DNA from: Gautieria morchelliformis
Lineage: Eukaryota > Basidiomycota > Agaricomycetes > Gomphales > Gomphaceae
Length of the DNA: 64,000 nucleotides
Reading direction: 5' to 3'
Assembly (NCBI GenBank): GCA_015179125.1
Contig: WHVA01000128.1
Coordinates: forward strand, 124,001 to 188,000
The first letter of the stretch is position 1; each line of letters starts with the position of its first letter. A model generated the notes under the pieces. It saw nothing but the letters and a program-made list of their open reading frames with translations. It was not told the DNA's origin and did no database searches. Positions 42,552 through 53,224 of the stretch are shown in pieces. The translations under genes and the position numbers were made by a program.

Positions 42552-43245
42552 CGGGGAAAACGGCCAGGGCCATTCGATTAGTAATGTGATCACGTGACCT
42601 ACGGGCCAAATAGTTACCGAGCACCAACACCCCACATGTACACATGAGACTAAAACCTTACATCACATGCCAGTCACAGTACACGTCCACAACCACATCG
42701 AAGCTGCTGTAGGGCTCGGTGCTGTACCTGTATGGGTGGTATATACTGTTGAAAGTTAGAATTACCGGCGGATGGCGCGTCTCACCCGGCACTTCGGCAG
42801 GATGACGCCGCTCGATACTAAGACAGGAAATGGTGGACGGAGGGCTGTTGATACAAGGGATAATGAGCAGTGAAAGAGTAAAGACATGGCTCTTTACTGA
42901 CAATGGGATCATGGTATAATTAGGATGAGCCCTCGTGTATTTAAGACAGCGCCCTTCGGTCGCTGCTGACTATCAAAACTACTACTTCACCTTCAACCTA
43001 CATATACGTTTTATAAGATCGCATGAGAGAAGGTAGATCTAATTATTGTCACCGTCAAAGGAGCTTCAGGAGGCGCAAAGTACAATATAAAGTACTATAT
43101 TGTCATGGGGAACGTCTAGCAGCTCTGAGAATACACGACGTGAGTCATAGATGTGTGCTAGAGACATCTAGGATGGACGCTATGTTTGGGAGCATTAGCT
43201 AATAGAGGCCATAAGGACCTACAATGGCCATGGCCGTTTTCCCCG
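42552..43245. mobile_element. MITE-like element with CGGGGAAAACGGCCA ends (694 bp)
   Basis: Left end CGGGGAAAACGGCCAGGGCC followed by ATT. The right end is AATGGCCATGGCCGTTTTCCCCG. The arms pair over about 23 bp with one mismatch. The interior has no frame of note. No target duplication is evident. Confidence 0.68.
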
Positions 43246-43292
43246 TAGCTGGGTATTCCTCCTCACTCCTCGGGACCCTTATCTCCTGATAA

Positions 43293-43457
43293 TGCTCCAT
43301 ACGACAAAGGATGTACTCGCGCCGGTAATTCCTTTGGGAAAACCGCTAGCCTGAGCTATGTTTACATTGCGGTATGCTCCGTATGACGAAGAATGCACTT
43401 GCCCTGGTAATTCCTTTCAGAAAGACCACAAGCCCAAGCTCTGTATGTGTTGCGGTA
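43293..43457 (+). repeat. Diverged 82-bp tandem duplication
   Basis: Two adjacent copies, 43293-43374 and 43375-43456, begin TGCTCCATACGACAAAGGATG and TGCTCCGTATGACGAAGAATG (shown in two parts in each copy) and both end TTGCGGTA. Each encodes APYD--CT--GNSF-K in one frame. The 82-bp period is not a multiple of three. Confidence 0.75.
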
Positions 43458-43798
43458 CCATCTGCCAGTGCCTTCCGCTCGCAGCGCCTCCCACTTCTGC
43501 CGTCTTGAATGGCCCATTCTCTGCGAATGGCATAATGTCTCCCTCATTGACCAGTCGAGCTAACACTTCTGCATCAAGTTCGATGCCGGTGGCTCCTGCT
43601 CTGATTCCGCCTTTCACGCATGGCGAGCATTTCCGCGCTCTTTGCGGTAACCTGCATCATGCTGCCGTTGCATGTCCTAAAAAAAAAACCGCCTTCTCTC
43701 GCATCCCATACGAAAGGATCTTGCCTTATAATCTGTGCGTGGCAGCTTGCTCTCCATACGGTGGGCCTTTCATCCCGCTACCCCATTCTTGTCCATGA
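43358..43798 (+). CDS. Hypothetical Cys-rich ORF
   Basis: An open frame of about 146 codons overlaps the 82-bp duplication. It has a Cys-rich part (CTCPGNSFQ, LCMCCGTICQCL), a Ser/Ala-rich middle and HFRALCGNLHHAAVACPKKK, which loosely recalls a zinc-knuckle. No family recognised. Could be a decayed retroelement or transposon fragment. Confidence 0.25.
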   Translation: MFTLRYAPYDEECTCPGNSFQKDHKPKLCMCCGTICQCLPLAAPPTSAVLNGPFSANGIMSPSLTSRANTSASSSMPVAPALIPPFTHGEHFRALCGNLHHAAVACPKKKTAFSRIPYERILPYNLCVAACSPYGGPFIPLPHSCP

Positions 43799-45539
43799 TA
43801 TCGTATATGGCTCTCCTAACGCATTGCATCTTTAATGGGCATTTCCACTCCACGCCTCTCGGTGTTATTAAAAATCCTGGTTCTCCAACTCGTCCTCCGA
43901 TGTTGTCGATTTCCTACTTGCTACTATTCTGCCGCTTTTGTGCAGATTGCATGACTCCTGTCTGCTCTTCGCACGGCTTTCCTTGTGTCCTATATTCATA
44001 TCCATATGACGGCGCTCTTCTTTTGCTCATATCCTCTTTGTTGCAGATCTCTTCCTGTCCTCCTGGCGCTCATTGAAACCTTGGTACTCTTAACTGATGC
44101 TCTGCACCGCCATGTGTTTAAAGCCCGCTCCTCAGTCTTCTCTCCCTTTTTCTCCTGTCCTATATTTTATATCCATGCTACTGCACTCTTCTTCCGCTCA
44201 GAACCTTCCCCTTTTCCTGCCCTCCTGGCACTCAAGTCGCACACCTCACTCAGTATTGCCACATTCGTACAAAAAAAAAAAAGAGAGAGAAGGGAAATTA
44301 CCCATCCCACCTAAACACAAGCCGTGTATGGCTGTCATGCGCACCTGCTGTGCGGCATTCATGGCTCCATCGCTGATGCTCTAATCTTGCGAGGGTGCAT
44401 TTGGCAGCGTTGACAAGCAGGTTCTCCTGTGCTTTTATATTTCGCCCGTCTTGATATTCATCGCGGCACCAACCACGGCGAAATGCATAGTAATGCTGCC
44501 TTTTTCTACTCACCGCATTGGCGTGGGCTGTCGTCCTTCTGCTTAGACGGCGGGAGGTTTGGAGAGTAGAGAAGCCCTTCCGTTTCCACTTCTAAAAGCT
44601 CTAGCACGTACTTAGCCACTATCCGTTATGCTCTCCAGTCTCTCACTCTAATTCCGAACATGGCATTACCATTGCCTATCCCTTCGAGTTTAGACTACAT
44701 TTTCACCATCACTTATCCCCCCGGCGTCCCTTGCCATCCCATCCTTACTAAAGACAGTGCCTTCACATTCACTTTCAATCCATCTTTGTTGGTTTCTTAT
44801 GGATTCATTCCCTGCCAACATGCCCTTCCAGAAGATGAGCATTTATGTGTTCTCATCAATGTGACTGCATTTCTTTCGATCACCGGGGTTACTAACTGCG
44901 GCATGGCTCCATTTCTACTCTCCAACACGTTTGTTTTTTTGTCTACAAAATAATTCCCTATCCTCTCTCTGCACTTTCATGTCCATATTTCCAACCAACT
45001 GGGCAGACCCTCCATCATGTTCCTGCTTCCGTAAAAGGATCTCTTCAGTGGTGGTTTCAGCTCAGCGTTGCAGTTGCACCACATATACGCTACGCTGGGG
45101 CATTTGGTCTGGAGGGTGGAGAGCGGCTTTGCCGGGACATAGGATGGGCTGATTCAATCACCCTTGAGCTTGCCATCCTTTGAATTGTTTCATAAAATCC
45201 CTCAGATTGTAATGCTAAAATGAATAATGTCCTCCCACGTTACATTTCGATCCCCGACATCCCACATCTGCCCAGCATCATCAGCGACCCTTCACAACTT
45301 TTAGCCACCACTCCAATACATATCCGAATTCTGTCAACCAAACTTAGTTTTCAAGCTACGGGTCAGTACATCCTAGTAAAATTGTCAGGTTAGAGTATCT
45401 CCCCCGTTTTATCCTATTATGCTTAGTTTAACCCTATAGGCCTTAGCCCAAGTGGCACACATCCTTCCAGTGTATATCTTTCTGGATATTCTATCCTCTG
45501 CGTCTGTATGTATAGTAAGACAGTATTATGTATTTCTGT
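43799..45539. other. Low-information region with short frames
   Basis: Several frames of 60-110 codons overlap in different registers (for example 44660-44953, starting MALPLPIPSSLDYIF). None shows a recognisable domain, and homopolymer runs (43678, 44270) interrupt others. No RNA gene or repeat to the rest of the window was seen. Confidence 0.4.
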
Positions 45540-46829
45540 TCATTTCCTAGGTCGAAGCCACCGACCCCATTCAACCTGTTCGTTCCCATCGACTTCCTTT
45601 CTCTTGCGTACCTTCCAATCTCCTGTCTCTACGATAATCCCCGGTCTAGGTAAGCTTTCCACGCTATACCCATTCTCACCCTTTCTAATCAATAACTTGG
45701 GTATGCCACTGGGTGCAGATGATACTGAGCTTGTTCCACCACATGTAGGAGCTCTGTCGGCAGTCCCCCTTATAGTATTCGGTGCTTCGGCTGCACTCGT
45801 ATGTAGTTGTCGTAATGGACCAATGAGTATTTGAATCGCTGGCAATTCAATACTCGTGTCCGGAATCCTGTGTGAATGCACAAATTGAGCATCCTCTATG
45901 GGTGTCAGTGTCAAACATTGGCGTGTAGCTTGCCAAGCTAGTTCGTAAGACAATTGATCGCGAAATAATAGCCCCTGGGCTGTGAGCTCAAACGCTTCCT
46001 CTCCAGAACTTCCCATAGCATACCCGATGGCACAGTAGCTTAAGATACCGCAGCCAGGCCCAAATGCGAGATTGGCTTCATTCACAGTGCTGGAGGAGAC
46101 CATGCTCTGATGTAGCAAGGAAGCCAGTGAGGAGCCGCACTGAGACTCAATAAGATACTTGTCAATATCATCGAGTAGGTAGCTGTGACCAGAAAAAAAA
46201 CAAGGTAACTTGGTTCAAATGGATTTCGAAGGTTTAGAATGAGGGCCCAAATCACGCTCCAGTTCTTCCCATTCAGTCATGATTGCAGAATACTTGCATG
46301 ACGTGCCTTGAACATGGTGGCCAACTCGTTAAACTGTGAGCGTAAGTCATCCAACAAGGTGTCTTTGTGGCTCGGTAAATCAAGACGAATCTCAACATCC
46401 GCACTCATAGATTGGTCAAGCTTTAGCTGCTGGGCTTCCAGGGCACGTGTGTCACGAGCCCACGGCCAATGTATAGGTAAGAGCTTGTTGACATTAGCAT
46501 TCATCTGCTCGAAAGTGAGGGACTTTAGATACCTCATGTGCTTCCAACTCGTGAGGAAGATCAGGATCTATGGCTTCCGAGCACTGTGCAAATGGTATAT
46601 CGAAGGTGGCCATGTTCATGAAGTCCCTGTATGCAGGTTCTAACCATCGGACGGTTGCCATACAATCATCGAGCTTGACGTCAATAACTTTGGCTGGGTA
46701 ATATAACCCATTAGGTAGTTTCCACAGTCCCCATGCACCTACAGACAGAGGGCAATCAGAAAGCTCGCGTTGGACAGATGGGCTCTTCAATTGCAGACTG
46801 CCACGTGAAAAATCAGGAACTCCCTGCAC
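45540..46829 (-). CDS. Uncharacterised multi-exon gene
   Basis: Minus-strand pieces that could be exons. 46829-46550: LSVGAWGLWKLPNGLYYPAKVIDVKLDDCMATVRWLEPAYRDF, then FDIPFAQCSEAIDPDLPHELEAHEVS. 46537-46277: a helical segment (QQLKLDQSMSADVEIRLDLPSHKDTLLDDLRSQFNELATMF). 46118-45540: SSSTVNEANLAFGPGCGILSYCAIGYAMGSSGEEAFELTAQGL followed by a Ser-rich tail. The first piece resembles a small chromatin-reader-type fold (WKLP-G-YYPA-V--V----ATVRWLEP), but I cannot name it. Exon joins were not proven. It could be a host gene or part of a transposon cargo. Confidence 0.4.
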
Positions 46830-47856
46830 TTCAAGAGGCGGGCTAATGGAGGGGAAAGGGGGCTGGCAAGCTCTAAGTGAACATTGGTGGGTTCGATATC
46901 ACTGTCAGGCTAGGTGGCTCGGGGAGTAGTTTGTGTGCATGTGCTCGCTGCAGGAACCATTCTTGACTCAGTCACACAAGAATTCGGAAGCGCAGGGCTT
47001 TCATATCTGGATGTATCACTGTAGCTCCTGCGGTGGCTACTTTCACCTGTCCACAGAGTTGCTCAGCAAACGAGATCACATATAGGCCGCAGTCAGTGCC
47101 ATTTCACTGTTGAGGGACGGCATGGGATACCTAACCGCCCAATCAGTCAAAGTAGTCAGGTTGGACATGTACACTTACCACTTACTTGTCCTAAGAGGGA
47201 TTGTTCAAGGTTAGTTTTCCATTCAGGAGATATTTCCCTGGAATAAAGGCTTGTATACTCCCAAGTCAGGAAGCGCAGAACTCGCTGCCAGGAGCTCGGT
47301 CAATCTCCAATCCCCAGGCCACAAGCAGTACGCCCCCAGCTTACCTTGCAAATGTGTTTGTGAGAGGTAGGATGTTGGGACAAGCTGTCATAGATTTGAA
47401 TTGTGTGCAACTGGGTATCTACACACACCAGGATTCCCACGAAATTGCCAGTCAGGGGGAGGACGAGGCATCTGATCGAGAAACATAGGCTTCAAAGAGC
47501 CCTCCGATTGGGGTGCATAGAGCATATGACAAGGGCGCAAATGTCTTGATCCGGGGATCCAAATGGGTGGATGCCCGAGCCTGAATGGTATATTGATAGG
47601 AGCCGAATGTTTGGGTGCAGGGACACTATTGTTAAGATATTGGGATCAAAATATGGAGATCATGTGGCACAAATACAATGTGGCCGAAACATAAATAGAT
47701 TGTGGGTGGAACAATAGCCGGATAGTGCAGGGACAGAAATAGTATATCAGGGACAGAATCCTGATACCAAAGGACATTAATAGTCTGTGCAATTGTAACA
47801 CGCTTGGTCACATCACATGACATACCATGCAAGCATGGTTCTATCCTAGACTTGAA
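46830..47856. other. No gene recognised
   Basis: Contains only short chance frames. It may include upstream exons or the promoter of the minus-strand gene at 45540-46829. Confidence 0.4.
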
Positions 47857-47895
47857 CCAGTCTCTATAATCGTTCTACTTTTTTATAGAGACTGG
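47857..47895. repeat. Left terminal palindrome
   Basis: 13-bp perfect arms CCAGTCTCTATAA (47857-47869) and TTATAGAGACTGG (47883-47895) around a 13-nt loop. Confidence 0.9.
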
Positions 47896-48103
47896 AGGAA
47901 CTTATGACGCGCGTTGCGGAGTACCATCTCTGCTTGAATTATTTTATGAGTACTTAGAATTTCCACGCATTGGTCCACGTAAATTAGTGTCTAAGTACCT
48001 CAATTTGTCAATGTCTCACTATGCATGCTACAGGCACCAGGGCCTGTGCCATTGCTTCCTTCCTGACGCCATTTTGTTGAAATTCGTAGCACCATGGTCT
48101 GCC

Positions 48104-48391
48104 ATGACTGCCAATACAGACCTCGGTGAGTTGAGACGTCTCATACGCGAGCAAATTGCACATCGGGTGGACACAATCTATGGCATCCGAGAGATTTACG
48201 AGTGGCAATATGAAGTGTGTGAAGCCATCTTGGAGGGCAGAGATTGTATACTGTCTGTACCTACTGGAGGGGGAAAAACACTGGCATTTTATCTGCCACT
48301 CTTTGTGCACTGGGAGCCTGCAGATGTTGACCCTGTACATCAGAAAATTATACTCATCGTATCACCGCTCATCGAGCTCATAAAAGAACAG
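48104..48391 (+). pseudogene. RecQ-like DNA helicase, N-terminal fragment
   Basis: From ATG 48104, MTANTDLGELRRLIREQIAHRVDTIYGI is followed by a Q-motif-like segment (YEWQYEVCEAILEGRD), Walker A (SVPTGGGKTLAFYLPLF) and motif Ia (IILIVSPLIELIKEQ). The sequence then ends in ASTHFHF... and a stop at about 48433. DEAH, motifs III-VI and RQC are missing, so it has at most one-quarter of a helicase core. Homology ends at about 48392, where GCAAGC could be a rare GC intron donor, but no downstream exon was found. Beyond it lies an opposite-strand DUF6589-like fragment. RecQ enzymes unwind 3'-5' in recombination and repair. This piece cannot do so alone. Confidence 0.72.
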
Positions 48392-48399
48392 GCAAGCAC

Positions 48400-49608
48400 A
48401 CATTTCCATTTCAGTATCCACTCACACAGTTGACTCTGGCCAGGCATGGGAATCGATGCATCAGCAGTTTCATGGACTGTGCGAACAAAGTGTTCCATTC
48501 CCTCTTTTGAGAGCTGCTTCACCTGGTTAACAATAGTACTGTAGGACACAGTCAGGCCCACATGTGCGAGAACCTCAATCAGCCCTTTTTTCGCCCCTGA
48601 CCCCAGCAGGAATAAGCCCAGAACCACCTGAAAGTTGCTGGATTTCTCATTCCGAGTAAACGCCATCATGCAGCAAATCGTCGCTAACACCTGTCCATGT
48701 GATAAGCAGCAATTCACCTCTTGTAATGCCTCAAATATGCACCAAATCATGATTATGGCAAGATGACTTGCTAGATGCCAGCCGAACCTTCTTTCTACCT
48801 GTAAGGACAACCTCACAAAATAGGGCCATCATCATTGGTGCTTTGGTTTCGAGCTCGTCAAGTAAAATATACATTGAAAAGGTTTCCGGAATGCTTGTTA
48901 GAGATGCGAGCTCCTGGCGTGATAGCATTGTTGCTACTAGTTCTGCCTCCCTCTTTATCTTGGAGGTCAGGAGCTCTAGTGCGTATGCCATTGTGCCACC
49001 AGAATCATGTTGATAGATATAACCTAGGTCCGACCCATGGGCTTTAACTAAGTGTGAGGCCTGGGCCGCAACTTGCTGATCCCTTGAGCTAAAGAATTTG
49101 TCCCAGAAATCCCAAATGGAAGCAAACCCATGGTCTGTTTCAACGCATGCAGTGCTGCGTTCAGCCTACGTGTCTCATCTTCTAACTTGGCCTGTTCCCC
49201 TTGTTTCTTGGCCTTTAAGTCAGCGGCAACCCTCAATATACTCTCTTCTTCCTGTTGCTGCTGCTCTCTGACCAGTACCTCCCTCCAAACCTCACTCTGG
49301 TGATGCTCAGGCCGTTCCCTTTCCGACTGCCGGAACGTCTTCACCTGATCTGCGTTCATGGACTTTTCTGCCCGCTTTTGCAGTTTTCGAATGCCTACAG
49401 GTCGGCCGCATTTCTGCTTCAGAGGAGAACCGAGGATGCTATGTGGGGAAGAACGTGTGTGTGGCGGAACTGGAGGCGCAGAAGAACCCCTGGGTGGAGT
49501 ACTGATGAAACCGGTCAATGTGCGGCCAGATGAAGTATGCCCATCAGCGCCTTCAGGTTCAGATGAGAACCCATCAGGAATATCTCGTTCCACGTGCAGA
49601 GGACACAT
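48400..49608 (-). pseudogene. DUF6589-like transposon-associated protein fragment
   Basis: Minus strand, N- to C-terminal. 49608-49060: a Ser/Pro-rich, then Gln/Glu-rich coiled-coil region (REQQQQEEESILRVAADLKAKKQGEQAKLEDE). 48991-48770: MAYALELLTSKIKREAELVATMLSRQELASLTSIPETFSMYILLDELETKAPMMMALFCEVVLTGRKK. 48740-48440: QVLATICCMMAFTRNEKSSNFQVVLGLFLLGSGAKKGLIEVLAHVGLTVSYSTIVNQVKQL. The last two resemble the N-terminal part of DUF6589-type proteins common in Agaricomycete mobile DNA. The large C-terminal part is missing, cut at the RecQ junction. Assignment is from pattern memory. Confidence 0.5.
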
Positions 49609-49909
49609 TGCGCCCAGTATTATAGCGGAGACAGCACCACCATGTGGACACCAGACAGATATGACGAAAAAAATGAGATCAGGTTATAGTTTTCAGCGAA
49701 ATAAAGAGGTTGGGTCAAGTGACTGAGGTACAAAAGTCAGAGTTGAAGCCAGTACACCGAACATTGTGGTTGGACATGCTCGAAAATTCTAAGTCCCCAT
49801 AAAATATTTCAAGCGGAGATGGTACTCCATGACACACGTGCTAAGTTCCACCAGTCTCTCTGATAACATTAGAATGACTATCTTCTAATTGTTATCATAG
49901 CGAGACTGG

Positions 49910-51248
49910 ATTTGAGTGTAGTTCTATCCATCTCATTCCCTCTTCTCTCTTCCTGCCAATATCCTCATCACACCAATCTATGTCACCCCTGCAGCCACCA
50001 AAGCTCACCAGACATCTGGTGTTGTTTTTTTTCCTGACTCTAAGTTTCATTCTGGTAGCACCTTCATGTTTTGCCTCCCTCCTTGATACAATGATACTCC
50101 GCAGAAGGTATCAGCCAACTCCATGCAACTGTCTAGTTGCTCAAAGGTCTTTTCCGGTTTACATCCTTCTGTGATGAATACCTTATCCCTGATGATTTGC
50201 ATGTGCCTGCTTTGGGTGCTCTTTTGTGTATTTTTATTACCACTCGTGGCACCTCCAGTTCTGTTCACAAAGGAGCCATGCATCCACGGGTTGCCGGCCA
50301 CAAGTTATGGCACTGAATTAACGAATGCTCCATTCATGGTGCCGCGCATTGATTTTGCATCACTCATCACTACTGAGACATGACCCAGTCACCATGCTTC
50401 GCTTACAGGCTTTTCAAGTCACACCAGCTCTTTCGACATTGCTGTATTTGCTATTGCATGCTCATGGTGTGTTCAGCTCTGCTCTCATTACATAAACAAG
50501 GAGTTGCTGCGGTGCGTTCATATCCTTTCGCAAACCTCATTTGATGGCACAACCCGCATGGGGATGATATCTACATACTCCTTTCCTCTGTTCCTGCTCT
50601 GCTAATCCGACTCTTGTGCAAGGCCAAACCTCTGGGTGAGTCGATAAATGGGCCGACTGTCCGTTCCCTGTGGGAACTAATGGGTGGTGAGGCCCAGTGA
50701 GAATCGACCCAGATCCAGGGAGGTCGCAGCGGTTCAGGTCGGTGAAAACCCCAGACCCGGTCTGATCATGCTGGATCAGAGAAATGATACCACTTTTATC
50801 GGTTCACGTCGGTGTAGATCGGATGAATAGAATTTATTATATCTTTTGTTATCGGTTCGGGGAAGATCACATATGTTATGGTTCAAATATGATGACATCA
50901 GTTTGGGCTTTATTTACAAATATTGTAATACTGCTGGGACCGATCCCAGCAGATTCACCGATCCCAACCAATCACCTCAGGTTCCCTGCCCTCAACCGAT
51001 CCCAACAGGTGCACCGTTCTCAACCGATCCCACCCAACCCACCACTCCTGGTCCTCAAATCACTACCCATAAGAAAGAATAACAACAGAAAGCTGGTAAA
51101 GCAGAAGTGAGCAGGGATGGAGTGGGGTAGAAGGAAGGTGAACTTGCGAGCGTGCGTGAGAGAAGAGGTGTGCATCAGGTCAGAGTGGCCGATGCGGAGC
51201 CTTTCATATCCGGTCTTAGGGAGCTAGCCTTGTTGCGGAGACTAAGCT
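49910..51248. other. No gene recognised
   Basis: Several chance frames of 60-108 codons. A repeated CCGATCCCA-type motif (50940-51030) gives a short Pro/Thr/Asn-rich frame. Nothing else stands out. Confidence 0.4.
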
Positions 51249-52260
51249 TCACATAGAGCTGTAAAGTATAATTAGTGACGTGAGTAATGTAGCGAAATAT
51301 ATGTAGCTTACAGCTTTCTTCTCTGGGTCCCCTTCAACAATCTTCCACGCATTCTCAAAATCCCCCTTGGTCATTTTGGGATGATCGCGGCAATAATCAA
51401 TGGTGAACAAGTTCCTGTGAATTGATTGGGTCACGATGTTTGACACATATGCATGGTACGTATCTTGCCAAGTTGCTTGACTTGCTTGGATAAAAAAAAG
51501 CCCTGTTGCCGGACTTGGTCATGATCTTCTTCTTGGTTGCAACGGAGGTGGGAGGAACGAATGAGCTTGGTCCCGGAGATGAGTGCGAGGAAGCTGCTGG
51601 CTTTCTATTTGCACTTGTAATCGGCATTAGCTGCAGGATAAAAATTTTTTAGATAGATCAAAAAAACTTACAAAGGATTAATCATCTGCTAAGACCATTG
51701 ATATGCGCATGTGAGCAATAATTCAGATGCGAGAGAAGACCACTTACAATGGACGAAAGTGGGCCGTTCTCCACTGCAGCTGTGGGAGACGAGGAGTAAT
51801 TGAATATGTAAGAATGTGGCAGACAGATCAACCTACTCTGTCCACCGGGGGCTGCCATCAGTACATTGGACGTTGCAAGCATCTGTGGTTCAGCAGGTGG
51901 GGCTCCAATTGATGATTGAGCAGGAGAGGATGTAAGAGGTGACGGAAGCGATGTAGCAAGCAATGATGGAGCAAAAGGAAGCGATGAAGAATGTGATGTT
52001 GGAGCTGAAGCGATGGTGGAGTAGACAGAAGTGATGAAGAATGCGACGATGGAGCTGAAACAGACGGAAGTGATGAATAATGTGACAATGGAGCTGAAAC
52101 AGACAGAAGTGATGAAGAATGCGATGATGGAGCTGAAACAGACGGAAGCAATGAAGAATGCGACAATGGAGCAGACGGAAGCAATGAAGAGTGTGACGAT
52201 GGAGCTGAAACAGACAGAAGTGATGAAGAATGCGATGATGGAGCTGAAATAGATGGAAGC
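51249..52260 (-). CDS. Uncharacterised Ser-rich gene with 13-residue repeats
   Basis: Minus-strand pieces: a repeat region (52260-51975) that reads SAPSSHSSSLLSV-type 13-residue repeats; a Ser/Pro/Ala segment (51963-51682, SLPSPLTSSPAQSSIGAPPAEPQML); 51627-51397 (SSHSSPGPSSFVPPTSVATKKKIMTKSG, then CICVKHRDPINSQELVHH); and 51446-51249 (FTIDYCRDHPKMTKGDFENAWKIVEGDPEKK), with AT-rich intron-like gaps. The upstream end is cut by the Helitron at 52296, and the frame at 61097-61978 beyond the Helitron may be its original N-terminal part. No family is certain. Confidence 0.35.
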
Positions 52261-52270
52261 GATGGTGGAG
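51975..52270 (-). repeat. 39-bp minisatellite in a coding-like frame
   Basis: Seven or so units of GATGAAGAATGCGACGATGG followed by AGCTGAAACAGACGGAAGT, with one unit 6 bp shorter. The period is a multiple of three, so both strands have long open frames. The Ser-rich minus-strand reading is the more protein-like. Confidence 0.85.
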
Positions 52271-52495
52271 CAGACAGGTCCGGTGTAATATCAAACTAGG
52301 TGGATACCCGCGCTTCACGCGGGGGTGCAAGTCAAACGCCTCGGTAAGGTCAAATGCATCAGCAAGGTCAAACACCTTGGGTAAATCAAACTTGGGATAA
52401 GTCAAACACATTCAGATAATACAGTTTCCTTCAGATAAGTAAAAACGCATCTTATTGATTCAAAGTAGCTCTAAGTAACACATCCAGGTAGGTAG

Positions 52496-53058
52496 TGTTA
52501 TGACCATGCTGCTCGACCAACTCTGGTACCTCCGCACCTCCGCCGACTCTATTCCACAACGTCCACACTTTGACCTTTTGATCCCCTTGTCCTTTACTAT
52601 TCACATACTTCCCCTTTTGACTCTATTCACCAGCCTTCCCTACTTGACCCTTAGCATAGCAAGTCCGGAGCATCAGGAGATCCATTTGTTCCACTATCAA
52701 TTAGACCCACATTCCCCTTGTTCTTTTGCCTATTGATTGTTCTTAGTTCTACCCAGCACCCCCTTGTAGTTCCTCTTGTTCTGTATTAGTTACTTACTCT
52801 ATTTATCCTAGTTACTTTTGCTTGCAGCGGAATTGCTTACCTCTACCTTCTGACATGTTGTCTCAGCTCTTTGTATAAAACCCAGTCATGTGTGCCTCTG
52901 TTCTGCAATCAGATAATTGACTTTGATATGTGACTCCCTTTTCACTGTTTCCTGTTCTTACCACAGCAAGTACTTGCAAGGCCTCTGTCTCTCTGACCTC
53001 TGCCTTCCAACTCGATTTCTGATATCCAACTTAACTTGATTCTTGAACCCTTACCTCA
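52496..53058 (+). mobile_element. LTR-like segment between two Helitron 3' ends
   Basis: Begins TGTTATGACCATGC, ends ...CCCTTACCTCA, and has a TATA-like TTGTATAAAACCC near 52870. The flanks GGTAG (52491-52495) and GGTGG (53060-53064) are a 4/5 match, with one unexplained base at the right edge. A solo Copia-type LTR fits, but there is no second copy in the window to confirm its termini. Confidence 0.45.
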
Positions 53059-53059
53059 A

Positions 53060-53210
53060 GGTGGATACCCATGCTCCACATGGGGGTGTAGGTCAAACGC
53101 CTCGGTAAGGTCAAATGCATCAGCAAGGTCAAACGCATTGGGTAAATCAAACTTGGGATAAGTAAAACACATCTCATTGCAATTGAAAGTAGCTATAAGT
53201 AACACATCAA
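53060..53210 (-). repeat. Second Helitron-type 3' subterminal region
   Basis: GGTGGATACCC and a hairpin CCCATG-CTCCA-CATGGG at 53068-53084, then AGGTCAAACGCCTCGGTAAGG and further sequence nearly identical to 52320-52490. The terminal CTAG is lost here. It is a duplicated Helitron 3' end. Confidence 0.7.
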
Positions 53211-53224
53211 GATAGGTAATGTCT

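Larger units (their letters stand above)
47857..49909. mobile_element. Inverted-repeat element with hairpin ends carrying a helicase fragment
   Basis: The two ends are inverted copies over about 100 bp. Left (47888-47985) reads GAGACTGGAGGAACTTA...GGAGTACCATCTCTGCTTGAA...ACTTAGAATTT. The reverse complement of the right end (49855 downward) gives the same series with few changes. Outside each arm lies a palindrome that begins CCAGTCTC and ends GAGACTGG: 47857-47895 (arms CCAGTCTCTATAA / TTATAGAGACTGG) and 49851-49909. Inside are a RecQ-like fragment (plus) and a DUF6589-like fragment (minus). No clean target duplication was found. Confidence 0.68.

Noticed and set aside
45540-46829. Naming the minus-strand gene as a PWWP/Tudor/BAH-type chromatin protein
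   Set aside because: The WKLP-G-YYPA pattern is suggestive only. No full domain could be traced by eye.
47857-47895. Rho-independent-type terminator
   Set aside because: It is a hairpin with T residues, but in a fungal genome. Its relation to the matching palindrome at 49851-49909 and to the long inverted repeats explains it better as an element end.
52031-52252. Plus-strand frame with MKNAMMELKQTE repeats as a coiled-coil protein
   Set aside because: It is the complement of the 39-bp minisatellite. The Ser-rich minus-strand reading fits the neighbouring coding-like sequence better.
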